A DNA stretch of 64,000 bases from contig NZ_PNOR01000018.1 in NCBI RefSeq assembly GCF_002869765.1, positions 31,139 through 95,138 on the forward strand, given 5' to 3'. Positions 35,488 through 43,712 of the stretch are shown here, in pieces. Numbering within the stretch: the stretch's first letter is position 1; each line of letters begins with the position of its first letter. The notes beneath the pieces were generated by a model. That model saw only the letters and a program-made list of their open reading frames with translations, ran no database searches and was not told the DNA's origin. Made by a program: the position numbers and the translations under genes. Source of the stretch: Deinococcus planocerae. Lineage in GTDB: Bacteria; Deinococcota; Deinococci; Deinococcales; Deinococcaceae.

Positions 35488-36121
35488 CCGTCACGTCCAC
35501 GAACGTCACCCGGTCGCCCGCGCGCCACGCGACCGGCTCAGCCCGGTTCACGTCGAAGAGCACGGCGTCCGTCCGCCCGACGATCCGCCACCCGCCGGGC
35601 GTCTCGCGCGGGTACACGCCCGCCCAGGGACCGCCGAGCGCGACGCTGCCCGCCGGGACGCGCTCGCGGGGGGTGTCCAGCCGGGGCATCTTCAGTTCCT
35701 CCGGCAGTCCCGTCAGGAAGGCGAAACCGGGGGTGAAGCCCAGGAAGGCGACCTCCAGCGGGGCGGCGCACACGGCCCGGACGAACTCGGTCACGCTCAA
35801 CCCCACCCGCCCGGCGCACCACGCGAGGTCGGGGCCGTCGAAGGTGACGGGGAGGGCGAGGGTCCGTCCCTTGCCGCCCGCCTGCCCCGTCAGCCCGCCC
35901 AGCCGCGCGGCGAGGTTTGCGGTCAGGACCTGCGGCGTGGTCGTCAGCGGGTCGTACAGGACGGTCAGCACACGGAGGGCGGGGACCGCCTCCCGCACGC
36001 CGGGGAGGGGCCGGGCCATGAGGTCGGCGAGCAGTTCCCGGGCGAGGGGCGAGCGCACGACGAGCGCGGCGTCGCCGAGCGGGGTGATTTCGGGCGGCGT
36101 GGTCCTCCCCTCCTCCGACAT
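35480..36121 (-). CDS. pxpB: 5-oxoprolinase subunit PxpB (KipI/AHS1 family)
   Basis: 213 residues from the ATG at 36121. AHS1 domain: GDAALVVRS, VREAVPALRVLTVLYDP, VAFLGFTPGFAFLTGLP, RVPAGSVALGGPWAGVYPRETPGGWRIVGRT. It is the first gene of the pxpB-pxpC-pxpA operon, which contains all three subunits needed for 5-oxoprolinase. An upstream ATG at 36163 would overlap the divergent gene's promoter and is unlikely. No clear TANNNT box precedes this start; GATGAT 8 bases upstream is the nearest match. Confidence 0.92.
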   Translation of the reverse strand: MSEEGRTTPPEITPLGDAALVVRSPLARELLADLMARPLPGVREAVPALRVLTVLYDPLTTTPQVLTANLAARLGGLTGQAGGKGRTLALPVTFDGPDLAWCAGRVGLSVTEFVRAVCAAPLEVAFLGFTPGFAFLTGLPEELKMPRLDTPRERVPAGSVALGGPWAGVYPRETPGGWRIVGRTDAVLFDVNRAEPVAWRAGDRVTFVDVTDG

Positions 36122-36161
36122 GCGCCCATCATCCCACGCGGCCCCCGCTAGGCTGGGCGGC

Positions 36162-37448
36162 ATGACCTCCCCCCGGCAGCAGCCCCCTCAAGAGCGACCC
36201 CCCCAGGAACGACACTTCCGGGCCGTCGCCGTGCAGCCGCAGTGGAGCGCCGCCGACTTCGCCAGCGCCGAGACCTTTCGCACCTGGATGCGCTCGCAAC
36301 TGGAGATGGCTCGCCCCCACCTCGCGCCGGACCGTCCCAACCTCGTCGTGCTCACCGAACTCAACGGGTTGCCCCTCGTGCTGCGCGGCGTGCCCCTCGC
36401 CGTCCGGACCGGGACCTTCGAGCGGGCGGCCCTCGTGCTGTTCCTGCGCTGGTTCCCCCGCGTGCTGCCCGTGCTGCTGCGCGAGCGGGTCTCGCCCATC
36501 CGCGCCCTGCAACTCGCGCTGAGCGCGGGAAACACCCGGCTCTACCTGGAGACCTGCCGCGACCTCGCCCGCGAGTACGGGGTGTACCTGTGCTGCGGCT
36601 CGACCCCCCTGCCCCGCTACCGGCTGAAAGGAAGGCGGCTCGTTCGTGAGGCGGGCACGCTGCACAACGAGACCGTGCTGCTCGACCCGCAGGGCGACCT
36701 GATCGGCGTGGCGGGCAAGGTGCACCTCACCCCCGCCGAGGAGGCCGGGGGCGTGGACCTGACGCCGGGGCCGCTGGAGGAAATGCGGGTCTTCCCCACC
36801 CCGGTCGGCGACCTCGGCGTGGCGATCAGCCTCGATGCCTTCCGGGCGGACGTGATCGGGCAGTTGGAGGCGGGCGGCTGCACCGTGTTGCTGCAACCCG
36901 ACGCGAACGGCGCCCCCTGGACGGCCAAGGAGGGCCTTCCCCCCAACCCCACGAACGTGCGCGACCAGCCCGTCGCGTGGCTGGAGAGCTGCTGGCAGGT
37001 CACGACGACGAGCCGCTCCATCCGCTACGCCGTGAACCCGATGGTCGTAGGCAACCTCCTCGACCTCACCTTCGACGGACAGAGCGCGATCACGGGCCGG
37101 GCCGAGGACGCCCCCGAGGCGCGCTCGTACGTCCTGACCGAACCGCGTCCGGGGTTCGTCGCGCTGCTCCCCTGGGTGGAGGAGGGCCTCCCCGAGCGCC
37201 TGCGCGCCGCGGGGCTGGAGCGGGCCGCGCGCAGCGGCCACCCCTGGGAGAACCGTTACCGCACGGGCATTCTTCACGCCGACCTGACCCTGCCGCCGAG
37301 CGAGGTCCCCGCGCCGCTCCAGACGGAGCACGAGCGAGCCCTGGCCGCCCTCCTGCGGGGGGAGGCGACGCTGACGGGGAGCCGCCCGCTGTGGCCCTGG
37401 CTCGCGCTGGGCGTGGCCCTGCTCCTCGCCTTCCGGCGCAAGCGTTGA
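36162..37448 (+). CDS. Nitrilase-fold protein lacking the catalytic cysteine, C-terminal membrane anchor
   Basis: 428 residues. The carbon-nitrogen hydrolase fold keeps the catalytic Glu (E66 in VVLTELNG) and Lys (K186 in AGKVHLTP), but the nucleophile position reads AISLDAF with S223 where IC is expected. It continues VLLQPDANGAPW and ends in a membrane helix LWPWLALGVALLLAF followed by RRKR, so it is probably tail-anchored. Normal amidase chemistry is doubtful; a serine variant or a non-enzymatic role are options. TAGGCT (36149-36154) ends 7 bases before the ATG. Its TGA stop lies inside the tRNA promoter. Confidence 0.78.
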   Translation: MTSPRQQPPQERPPQERHFRAVAVQPQWSAADFASAETFRTWMRSQLEMARPHLAPDRPNLVVLTELNGLPLVLRGVPLAVRTGTFERAALVLFLRWFPRVLPVLLRERVSPIRALQLALSAGNTRLYLETCRDLAREYGVYLCCGSTPLPRYRLKGRRLVREAGTLHNETVLLDPQGDLIGVAGKVHLTPAEEAGGVDLTPGPLEEMRVFPTPVGDLGVAISLDAFRADVIGQLEAGGCTVLLQPDANGAPWTAKEGLPPNPTNVRDQPVAWLESCWQVTTTSRSIRYAVNPMVVGNLLDLTFDGQSAITGRAEDAPEARSYVLTEPRPGFVALLPWVEEGLPERLRAAGLERAARSGHPWENRYRTGILHADLTLPPSEVPAPLQTEHERALAALLRGEATLTGSRPLWPWLALGVALLLAFRRKR

Positions 37449-37473
37449 CAGGGCCGGGGGAGGTCCCTATACT
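37445..37473 (+). promoter_or_regulatory. Near-consensus sigma-70 promoter of tRNA operon
   Basis: TTGACA (37445-37450), a 17-base spacer, and TATACT (37468-37473). The -35 box contains the stop codon of the preceding gene. Transcription should start near 37480, about 37 bases before the first tRNA. Confidence 0.9.
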
Positions 37474-37516
37474 TCCTTTCGCGCTTGGGAATGCCCCGGG
37501 CGTGACCCGCCGTCAC

Positions 37517-37604
<88 letters not shown>

Positions 37605-37642
37605 CCGTTTCGACCAGCAGCATGACAATCCGGTGCCTCCTG

Positions 37643-37740
<98 letters not shown>

Positions 37741-37772
37741 TCACCCGGCAGAACCGTCACACACCACAGCAC

Positions 37773-37849
<77 letters not shown>

Positions 37850-37854
37850 CGCAG

Positions 37855-37883
37855 ACCCCCTCGAGCAGGGGGTTTTCTTTGTT
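37855..37883 (+). terminator. Terminator of tRNA operon
   Basis: ACCCCCT pairs with AGGGGGT around a CGAGC loop, followed by TTTCTTTGTTTT. It starts 6 bases after the last tRNA. Confidence 0.9.
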
Positions 37884-38012
37884 TTCTGCCGTCCTGCCGA
37901 ACGGGGGCAAGGTGCCCGTGCGCGAGCTGCCGGGCCGGGTTCCACAGAACGAGGGGCCTCTCCCGGCGAGAGAAGCCCTCCCGAGCGCCGCCCAACGGCG
38001 GAGCCCGGCCCA

Positions 38013-38969
38013 TTACAGGATGCGGCGGGTGAGCAGTTCCGACACCCCCAGGCTGCTCAGGAGCATCAGGCCCGCGAGGGCGGCGACGAAGCCCGAGACC
38101 TCGCGCGGCTGCACGGTCCAGCCCAGCGAACGGCCCAGGTCGCGGTAGATCGAGTTGAGTTCGCCCGCCGACCGGGCCTCGAAGTAGCGCCCGCCCGTGG
38201 TGGAGGCGATCTGCTTGAGGGTCTCGGCGTCGAAACCGCCCCAGAAGCCGCCCCAGCCGCCCATGCCGGGGTCGCCGTTCTCGGTGCCCAGGCCCACGGT
38301 GTAGACCTTGACCCCCAGCCGCTTCGCCTCGGCTGCCGCCTCCAGGGGGTCCGAGCCGCTGTTGTTGCGCCCGTCGGAGAGCAGCACGATGGCCGCCGCG
38401 GGCAGGTCCCGGGTGTTCGTCACCTCCGGGCCGCGCTCCGGCAGCGCGCGCAGCGACTCCAGCAGCCCGTCGCCGATGGCGGTGCGCCGGGCCAGCCCCA
38501 GCCCGTCGATGGCGACGAGCACCTGCTCGTGGCGGGTGGTGGGCGGCGTGTTGAGGACCGCGTACCCGGCGAACGACGCCAGCCCCACCCGCACCCCCTG
38601 CGGCAGCGACCGCACGAAGTTGCGCGCCGCCTCCTGCGCGGCGAAAAAACGGCTGGGCTTGATGTCCTCGGCCTCCATCGAGCGCGACACGTCCATCGTC
38701 AGCATGATCGCCGTGCGGTCGTCGGGCAGCGGCAGGGGCGCGGTGGGCCGGGCCAGCGCCACGAGCGCCAGGCTCAGCGCCCCCAGGTACAGCGCGGCGG
38801 GCAGGTGGCGCCGCAAGGGCCGGGGCCGCCCCCGCGCCTGGGCGAGCAGCCGCAGGTCGGGGTGCAGCGCCGCCGCCGCCGCGGGCCGCCCCAGCCCCCG
38901 CAGATACAGCCACACGAGGAGGGGCAGCAGCGCCAGCGCGGCCAGGGCCCAGGGCCAGATGAAGCTCAT
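38013..38969 (-). CDS. von Willebrand factor A membrane protein (BatA-like)
   Basis: 318 residues. Helices at about 4-24 and 56-76 precede a VWA domain with an intact MIDAS metal site (MLTMDVSRSMEAEDIKPSRF, then LARRTAIGDGLLES and VLLSDGRNNSG), and a last helix lies near the C-terminus (VAALAGLMLLSSLGV). This is the BatA/BatB layout, in which the VWA domain faces the cytoplasmic side or periplasm and is matured by a MoxR ATPase. It is the last gene of the moxR operon. A GAGGGGCCTCTC/GAGAGAAGCCCTC hairpin at 37951-37980 may end transcription. Confidence 0.88.
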   Translation of the reverse strand: MSFIWPWALAALALLPLLVWLYLRGLGRPAAAAALHPDLRLLAQARGRPRPLRRHLPAALYLGALSLALVALARPTAPLPLPDDRTAIMLTMDVSRSMEAEDIKPSRFFAAQEAARNFVRSLPQGVRVGLASFAGYAVLNTPPTTRHEQVLVAIDGLGLARRTAIGDGLLESLRALPERGPEVTNTRDLPAAAIVLLSDGRNNSGSDPLEAAAEAKRLGVKVYTVGLGTENGDPGMGGWGGFWGGFDAETLKQIASTTGGRYFEARSAGELNSIYRDLGRSLGWTVQPREVSGFVAALAGLMLLSSLGVSELLTRRIL

Positions 38970-39009
38970 GCGAAAACCTCCTTGGGCCGGGGGTGAAGGC
39001 AGGCCCGTG

Positions 39010-40038
39010 TCACGGCACCCTCCTCTGCCACGCCACGGCCAGCCCGCCGCCGATCACGAGCAGCAGGGCGGCCACCCCCGCGAGCGGGCCGCCGAGCCCC
39101 AGCTCGCTCGGCTCCCAGCGCACCGCCGAGCCGAGGTCGCGGAAAAGCCCGCGCAGCCGCTCGGGATCGGGCGGGAAGAGAAACTCGCCCCCCGTGAGCT
39201 GCGTCAGGCGGCTGAGTTCGCGCGTGTCGAACGGCACGAACACGAGCTGCCCCTCCACCCGGCTCACCGCGCCCCCCTCGGTTCCCAGGGCCACCGCGTA
39301 GAGCTTGACCTTGTGGTCGGAGGCAAAACGCGCCGCGATCTGGGGGTTCGCTCCCCGGTTCGAGATCCCGTCCGAGAGGAGCAGGATTGCGCCCGGGGGC
39401 AGCGTCTGAGGGTCGATCGGGGTGGGCGCCGGGTTGGGAGTGGGGGCGGCCTGGGCCTGACCGGGCCCCTCGACGAGTTCGCGCGGCGGCACCGCCTTCT
39501 CGCGGCCCGGCAGCGCCCGCACGCCGCTCACGAGCGCCCCCGCGAAGGAGGTCGCCTGGGCGGGCTTGACCCGGTTCAGGGCGTCGAGCACCTCCTGGCG
39601 GTCGGTGGTCGGCGGCACGAGGACCGAGGCGTTGTCGGAAAACGTCATCAGGCCGATCTGGGTGGAGGCGGGGGCGAGTTCGAGAAACTGCCGCGCGAGC
39701 GTGCGCCCCGCCTCCAGCCGCGAGGGCTGCACGTCGTCGGCGAGCATGGAGCGCGAGGCGTCGAGCGCGATCATCACCGACGCCTTGTTCACGGGCAGGG
39801 TGGGCCGGGCGACGGGTTGCGCCGCCCCGAAGAGCAGCAGGGCGAGGGCCCCGAGTTGCAGCCCCAGCGGAATCAGGGCCCGCTGCCGCTTCCCCCCCCG
39901 CAGCACCGTGCCGAGCAGGTGCGGGTCGGCGTAGGCGCGGGCCCGGCCCTGACGCCTGCGCGCCGCCGCCGAGAGAAGCCACACCGCCAGCGGCACGAGC
40001 AAGAGCAGCCACAGCAGCGCGGGATAGCCGAAGGTCAT
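39010..40038 (-). CDS. von Willebrand factor A membrane protein (BatA/BatB-like)
   Basis: 342 residues. Same architecture as the next gene: two N-terminal helices, a VWA domain with MIDAS MIALDASRSMLADDVQPSRL, TSFAGALVSGVRALPG and LLLSDGISNRG, and a C-terminal helix (VAALLLVIGGGLAVAWQRR). It carries an extra Pro/Gln/Ala-rich insert at about 185-215. The two VWA genes are probably an old tandem duplication, separated by 40 bases. The start overlaps the DUF58 stop as ATGA. Confidence 0.88.
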   Translation of the reverse strand: MTFGYPALLWLLLLVPLAVWLLSAAARRRQGRARAYADPHLLGTVLRGGKRQRALIPLGLQLGALALLLFGAAQPVARPTLPVNKASVMIALDASRSMLADDVQPSRLEAGRTLARQFLELAPASTQIGLMTFSDNASVLVPPTTDRQEVLDALNRVKPAQATSFAGALVSGVRALPGREKAVPPRELVEGPGQAQAAPTPNPAPTPIDPQTLPPGAILLLSDGISNRGANPQIAARFASDHKVKLYAVALGTEGGAVSRVEGQLVFVPFDTRELSRLTQLTGGEFLFPPDPERLRGLFRDLGSAVRWEPSELGLGGPLAGVAALLLVIGGGLAVAWQRRVP

Positions 40039-41012
40039 GTGCGCCGCCCCCTTCTCACCGCCGCGAAGCGCAGCAGGGGCCCCACCGGGTCACGCTCGGT
40101 GCCGAGGTCGAGCAGGTCCACCTGCGCCGATTGCAGCGCCCTTTTGAGTGCCTGGTCGCGCTCGCCCACCAGCCGGGCGTGGGCCGCGCGCACCCCCGGG
40201 TCGGAGGTGTCGAGCCACAGCTCCTCGCCCGTCTCCGGGTCGCGCATCCGCAGGCCGCCCACGTCGGGAAGCGCCCGCTCGGCGGGGTCCGACACCCGCA
40301 CCGCCACCACGTCGTGCCGCTGGGCCAGCCGCCCGAGCGCCCCCGCCCAGCCCCCCGCGCCCCGTTGCGCCGTCTCCAGGAAGTCCGAGACCACGAAGAC
40401 GAGCGCCCGCCGCCGCAGGGTCCGCTCCACCGCCGTCAGGGCCGTGGCGAGGTCGGTCGCGGGGCCGGGCGCGGCGTCCGGGCTTCCCTTCGACAGCAGG
40501 TTCATCACGGCGAGGGCCTGGGCGCGGCCCCCGCGCGGCGGCGCCATCCCCGAACCGGGGCCGAAGGTGATCGCGCCGATCTTATCCCCGTGGCGGGTGA
40601 TCACGAGAGACGCCACCCCCGCGAACTCGCGCGCCAGCTCGCGCTTGAGGACCCGCCGGGTGCCGAAGTTCATCGAGGGCGAGGTGTCGATGACCAGCCA
40701 CGCGGTCAGCTCGCGCTCCTCGCGGTACTGGCGGACGTGCAGCCGCCCGCTGCGCGCGGTCACGTTCCAGTCGATGCGCCGCACCTCGTCTCCCGGCTGG
40801 TACTCGCGCACCTCAGCGAGGTCGAGGCTGGGGCCGTAAAAGAGGCCCCGGTAGTCCCCGAAGAGGAAGCCGTCGAGCCGCCGCACCACCCGGAACTCCA
40901 GCCGCCGCAGGAGTTGGGCGGGCGGTTCCAGCGGCGGGCGCGACGGGGCGTGGGTGTGGACGCGAGGCGGACTCGTCACCCCCCGGCGCCGCCGCAGGCT
41001 AAGCAGGGCCAT
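40035..41012 (-). CDS. DUF58 domain protein
   Basis: 325 residues. The DUF58 core REYQPGDEVRRIDWNVTARSGRLHVRQYREERELTAWLVID is complete and is followed by a VWA-like segment with DTSPSMNFG and a C-terminal half resembling a degenerate VWA domain. The linked occurrence of MoxR, DUF58 and VWA proteins is a known genomic pattern thought to assemble or insert metal into membrane or redox complexes; the client here is unknown. The start overlaps moxR by 14 bases. Confidence 0.88.
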   Translation of the reverse strand: MALLSLRRRRGVTSPPRVHTHAPSRPPLEPPAQLLRRLEFRVVRRLDGFLFGDYRGLFYGPSLDLAEVREYQPGDEVRRIDWNVTARSGRLHVRQYREERELTAWLVIDTSPSMNFGTRRVLKRELAREFAGVASLVITRHGDKIGAITFGPGSGMAPPRGGRAQALAVMNLLSKGSPDAAPGPATDLATALTAVERTLRRRALVFVVSDFLETAQRGAGGWAGALGRLAQRHDVVAVRVSDPAERALPDVGGLRMRDPETGEELWLDTSDPGVRAAHARLVGERDQALKRALQSAQVDLLDLGTERDPVGPLLRFAAVRRGRRT

Positions 41013-42057
41013 GGCCCGTCACAGCCGGGGGCGAGCCGCCCGTCGGGTCCCCGAGGTGGACACGCGGCAGCGGCACGGCGGCGATGAGCTTGCCCACCAT
41101 CTCCTCGAGTTTGATCTCCTCGGCCAGCCCCTCGTACGAGAGCATCACCCGGTGGCGCAAGACCTCCGGCGCGAGGTCGCGCACGTCCTCGGGCAGGGCG
41201 TACTCCCGCCCGCGCACGACGGCGAGGGCCTTGGCGCCCAGGATCAGGTTCACGCTCGCCCGCGGGCTGGCCCCGTAGGCGACTGACCGCCCCAGCTCGG
41301 GAAGCCGCACCGCCGCCGGGTCGCGGGTGGCGCGCGCCAGGGTCACCGCGTACTCCGTCACCGCCGGGTGCACGTACACGAGGTCGGCCATCCGCTGCAA
41401 CTCGCGCAGTTCGTCGGCGGAAAGCTGCACCCCCACGGGCGCGAAGGACGACGACACCCGCTCCACGACCGTCATCTCCTCGTGGAAGCCGGGGTAGCCC
41501 ACGACCACCTTGAACATGAAGCGGTCCACCTGCGCCTCCGGCAGGAAGTACGTGCCCTCCGACTCGATGGGGTTCTGGGTGGCGAGCACCAGGAAGGGAT
41601 CGGGCAGGAGGAAGGTCTGCGTGCCGATGGTGACCTGCCGCTCCTGCATGGCTTCGAGCAGGGCGGACTGGATCTTGGCGGGCGCGCGGTTGATCTCGTC
41701 GGCGAGGATCAGGTTGGCGAAGACCGGCCCGAGTTCGACCTCGAACGCACCCGTCTTCTGGTTGTAGATGCGGGTGCCGATCAGGTCGGCGGGCACGAGG
41801 TCGGGGGTGAACTGGATGCGGCGGAACGAGGCCCCGATGGCGTCGGCGGTCGTCTTGATCGCCAGCGTCTTGGCGAGGCCCGGCACCCCCTCCACGAGGA
41901 CGTGCCCGCGCGCGAGCAGGGCGACGAGCAGCCTCTCCAGGAGCAGGTCCTGCCCCACGATGACCTTTTTGACCTCGAACAGCAGGGTCCTGAGGCGGGC
42001 GGCGGCGTTCGTGACCGCCTGGGGCGACAGGGGGGTGAGGGGGGAAGGTGCGGTCAT
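40999..42057 (-). CDS. MoxR-family AAA+ ATPase
   Basis: 352 residues from the ATG at 42057. Walker A-type loop VLVEGVPGLAKTLAIKTTA, GLAKT being usual for MoxR; Walker B NLILADEINRAPAKIQSALLEAMQE; sensor VLATQNPIESEGTYFLPEAQVDRF. MoxR ATPases act as chaperones that mature VWA-domain partners. The start shares one base with the preceding stop (TGATG). The unrelated upstream open frame is rejected because the homology begins at VTNAAARLRTLLFEVKKVIVGQ. Confidence 0.92.
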   Translation of the reverse strand: MTAPSPLTPLSPQAVTNAAARLRTLLFEVKKVIVGQDLLLERLLVALLARGHVLVEGVPGLAKTLAIKTTADAIGASFRRIQFTPDLVPADLIGTRIYNQKTGAFEVELGPVFANLILADEINRAPAKIQSALLEAMQERQVTIGTQTFLLPDPFLVLATQNPIESEGTYFLPEAQVDRFMFKVVVGYPGFHEEMTVVERVSSSFAPVGVQLSADELRELQRMADLVYVHPAVTEYAVTLARATRDPAAVRLPELGRSVAYGASPRASVNLILGAKALAVVRGREYALPEDVRDLAPEVLRHRVMLSYEGLAEEIKLEEMVGKLIAAVPLPRVHLGDPTGGSPPAVTGHGPA

Positions 42058-42560
42058 CAGGTCCTCCGGTTCAGGTCGGGCAGGGCAGGCTCTCCGGGTT
42101 GGGATGGGCCCTGTCCCGGGGCGGGCGAGAAGGGTTCGAGGGGGAAGAGTTCGTTGTCGCCGCCCGGCCCATTGCCCCGCCCGTCCCCGCCGGGTTGCGG
42201 CTGCCCGGGTTGCTGGCCAGGCTGCTGTCCCGGCCCGGGCTGGCCCGGTTGCAGGCGGTACATCTGGCCGTCCTTGAAGAGCAGGACGCACTGCTCCTGC
42301 CCCTGACCCGGCTGCTGCCCGGGTTGCTGGGGTCCCGGCTGCTGGCCCGGCTGTCCCCGCCCGGGTTCGTCGCCGGGGCCGGGCACCAGCGGGATCACCT
42401 CGCGCGGGTCACCTTGGACTTGCGCCTGCACGGGAAGGGGCCGCAGGGTCGGGCTGGTGCCCGCCACCGCCAGGGGGAAGGGCGCGGGGGCACTCAGCCG
42501 CCCGGCGACGAAGCCGCCCCCGAGCGCGCCCACGACGAGACCGACCATCCAGACCTTCAT
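42057..42560 (-). CDS. Exported Pro/Gln/Gly-rich repeat protein at head of moxR operon
   Basis: 167 residues, not recognised. An N-terminal helix MKVWMVGLVVGALGGGFVAGRLS serves as signal or anchor. Residues 60-90 and 103-130 consist of PGQQ/PGQG-type repeats, and between them is a short ordered piece QCVLLFKDGQMYRLQPG with the only cysteine. It resembles low-complexity envelope or adhesive segments. AAGGGGGA lies 6 bases before the ATG, and TAGAGT (42666-42671) is a likely -10 box with a leader of about 100 bases. It may be a client or an accessory of the MoxR-VWA system. Confidence 0.65.
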   Translation of the reverse strand: MKVWMVGLVVGALGGGFVAGRLSAPAPFPLAVAGTSPTLRPLPVQAQVQGDPREVIPLVPGPGDEPGRGQPGQQPGPQQPGQQPGQGQEQCVLLFKDGQMYRLQPGQPGPGQQPGQQPGQPQPGGDGRGNGPGGDNELFPLEPFSPAPGQGPSQPGEPALPDLNRRT

Positions 42561-42749
42561 GTGGGTCCCCCTTGCGGAAGACGGGGAGGAAAGGGCGTCC
42601 GAACCCGGTCTGTTGAAACGATCACGCCAGCCTCCTGGGGGAGTGGAACGAGAGAGCGTCCTTCCACTCTAGGCCGGGATTCTGGGAAAAGATTGAAGCT
42701 CCGGCACCGTTACCCCGGCGCCTCCCCCTTGCCCCCGAGGAGAAACCCC

Positions 42750-43706
42750 ATGTCCCACCGTCCGCGCCCCCGTCCCCTGGCCCTCCTCGCCGCCCTCGCC
42801 CTGGGCCCGACGCAGGCGGCCTCCGCGCCCGCGTGGTCGTCCCTCGCCCCATTGCCCCAGGCCCGCCAGGAGGTCGGGGCCGCCCCTCTGAACGGGCGCG
42901 TGTACGTCGTGGGCGGCTTTCTCGCGGATGGACGCACCACCCCCCGCGCCGACGCTTACGACCCGGCCACGAACACCTGGGCCTCCCTGCCGCCTCTTCC
43001 GGTGGCCGTGAATCACCCGGCGGCGGTGGCGCTGGGCGGCAGGCTGTACGTGTTGGGAGGCCACACGGGGCCGGGGCTCGGCGGGGCGACGGACGCCGTA
43101 CAGGTCTACGAGCCCGGGAAGGGCTGGCGCCGGGGCGCCCCCCTGCCGACGCGGCGGGGCGGGCTCGCGGCGGCGGTGGCCGGGGGCCGGATTTACGCCG
43201 TCGGAGGCCAGCGCGGGCCGAGCGTCGGGGACCTCGCCGTGTACGACCCGGGGCGCGACCGCTGGACGGTCCTCTCTCCCATGCCGACCCGCCGCGACCA
43301 CCTCGGGGTGGCGGTGCTGGGCGGGCGGCTGCACGCGGTCGGCGGGCGCACCGACGGGCGCGACTTCCGGCTCACGGCGCACGAGGTCTACGACCCGGCC
43401 TCGGGCCGCTGGTCGCGCGCCGCCCCCCTGCCCACCGGGCGCAGCGGGCACGCGGTGGCGGGCGTGGGGCGGTGCCTCTACGCCCTCGGCGGGGAGGGCA
43501 GCCCCCGCCCGGACGGCATGTTCGGCGAGGTCGAGCGGTACGACGCGCGCAGCGGGGTCTGGACCGCCCTCTCCCCGATGCCCCAGGCGAAGCACGGGAT
43601 GGCGGCGGTGACGCTGGGCCACCGCATCTTCCTGCCGGGCGGGGGCGTGGTCGCCGGGCTCGGCCCCACGGCGGCGCACGAGGCGTTCACCCCGCCGCCC
43701 TGCTGA
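42750..43706 (+). CDS. Exported kelch-repeat beta-propeller protein
   Basis: 318 residues. A signal peptide ends near AASA (about 24). Six kelch blades follow, each with the GG pair and spaced aromatic residues (GRVYVVGGF, GRLYVLGGH, GRIYAVGGQ, GRLHAVGGR, RCLYALGGE, HRIFLPGGG). Kelch propellers bind proteins or sugars; the enzyme class cannot be inferred. GAGGAG lies 7 bases before the ATG. It is divergent from the moxR operon and convergent with the oxidoreductase operon, ending 6 bases from it. Confidence 0.85.
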   Translation: MSHRPRPRPLALLAALALGPTQAASAPAWSSLAPLPQARQEVGAAPLNGRVYVVGGFLADGRTTPRADAYDPATNTWASLPPLPVAVNHPAAVALGGRLYVLGGHTGPGLGGATDAVQVYEPGKGWRRGAPLPTRRGGLAAAVAGGRIYAVGGQRGPSVGDLAVYDPGRDRWTVLSPMPTRRDHLGVAVLGGRLHAVGGRTDGRDFRLTAHEVYDPASGRWSRAAPLPTGRSGHAVAGVGRCLYALGGEGSPRPDGMFGEVERYDARSGVWTALSPMPQAKHGMAAVTLGHRIFLPGGGVVAGLGPTAAHEAFTPPPC

Positions 43707-43712
43707 GGCGCC

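Noticed and set aside
42048..42749. N-terminal extension of the kelch protein
   Set aside because: It is antisense to the PGQ-repeat gene; a signal peptide and ribosome site mark the ATG at 42750.
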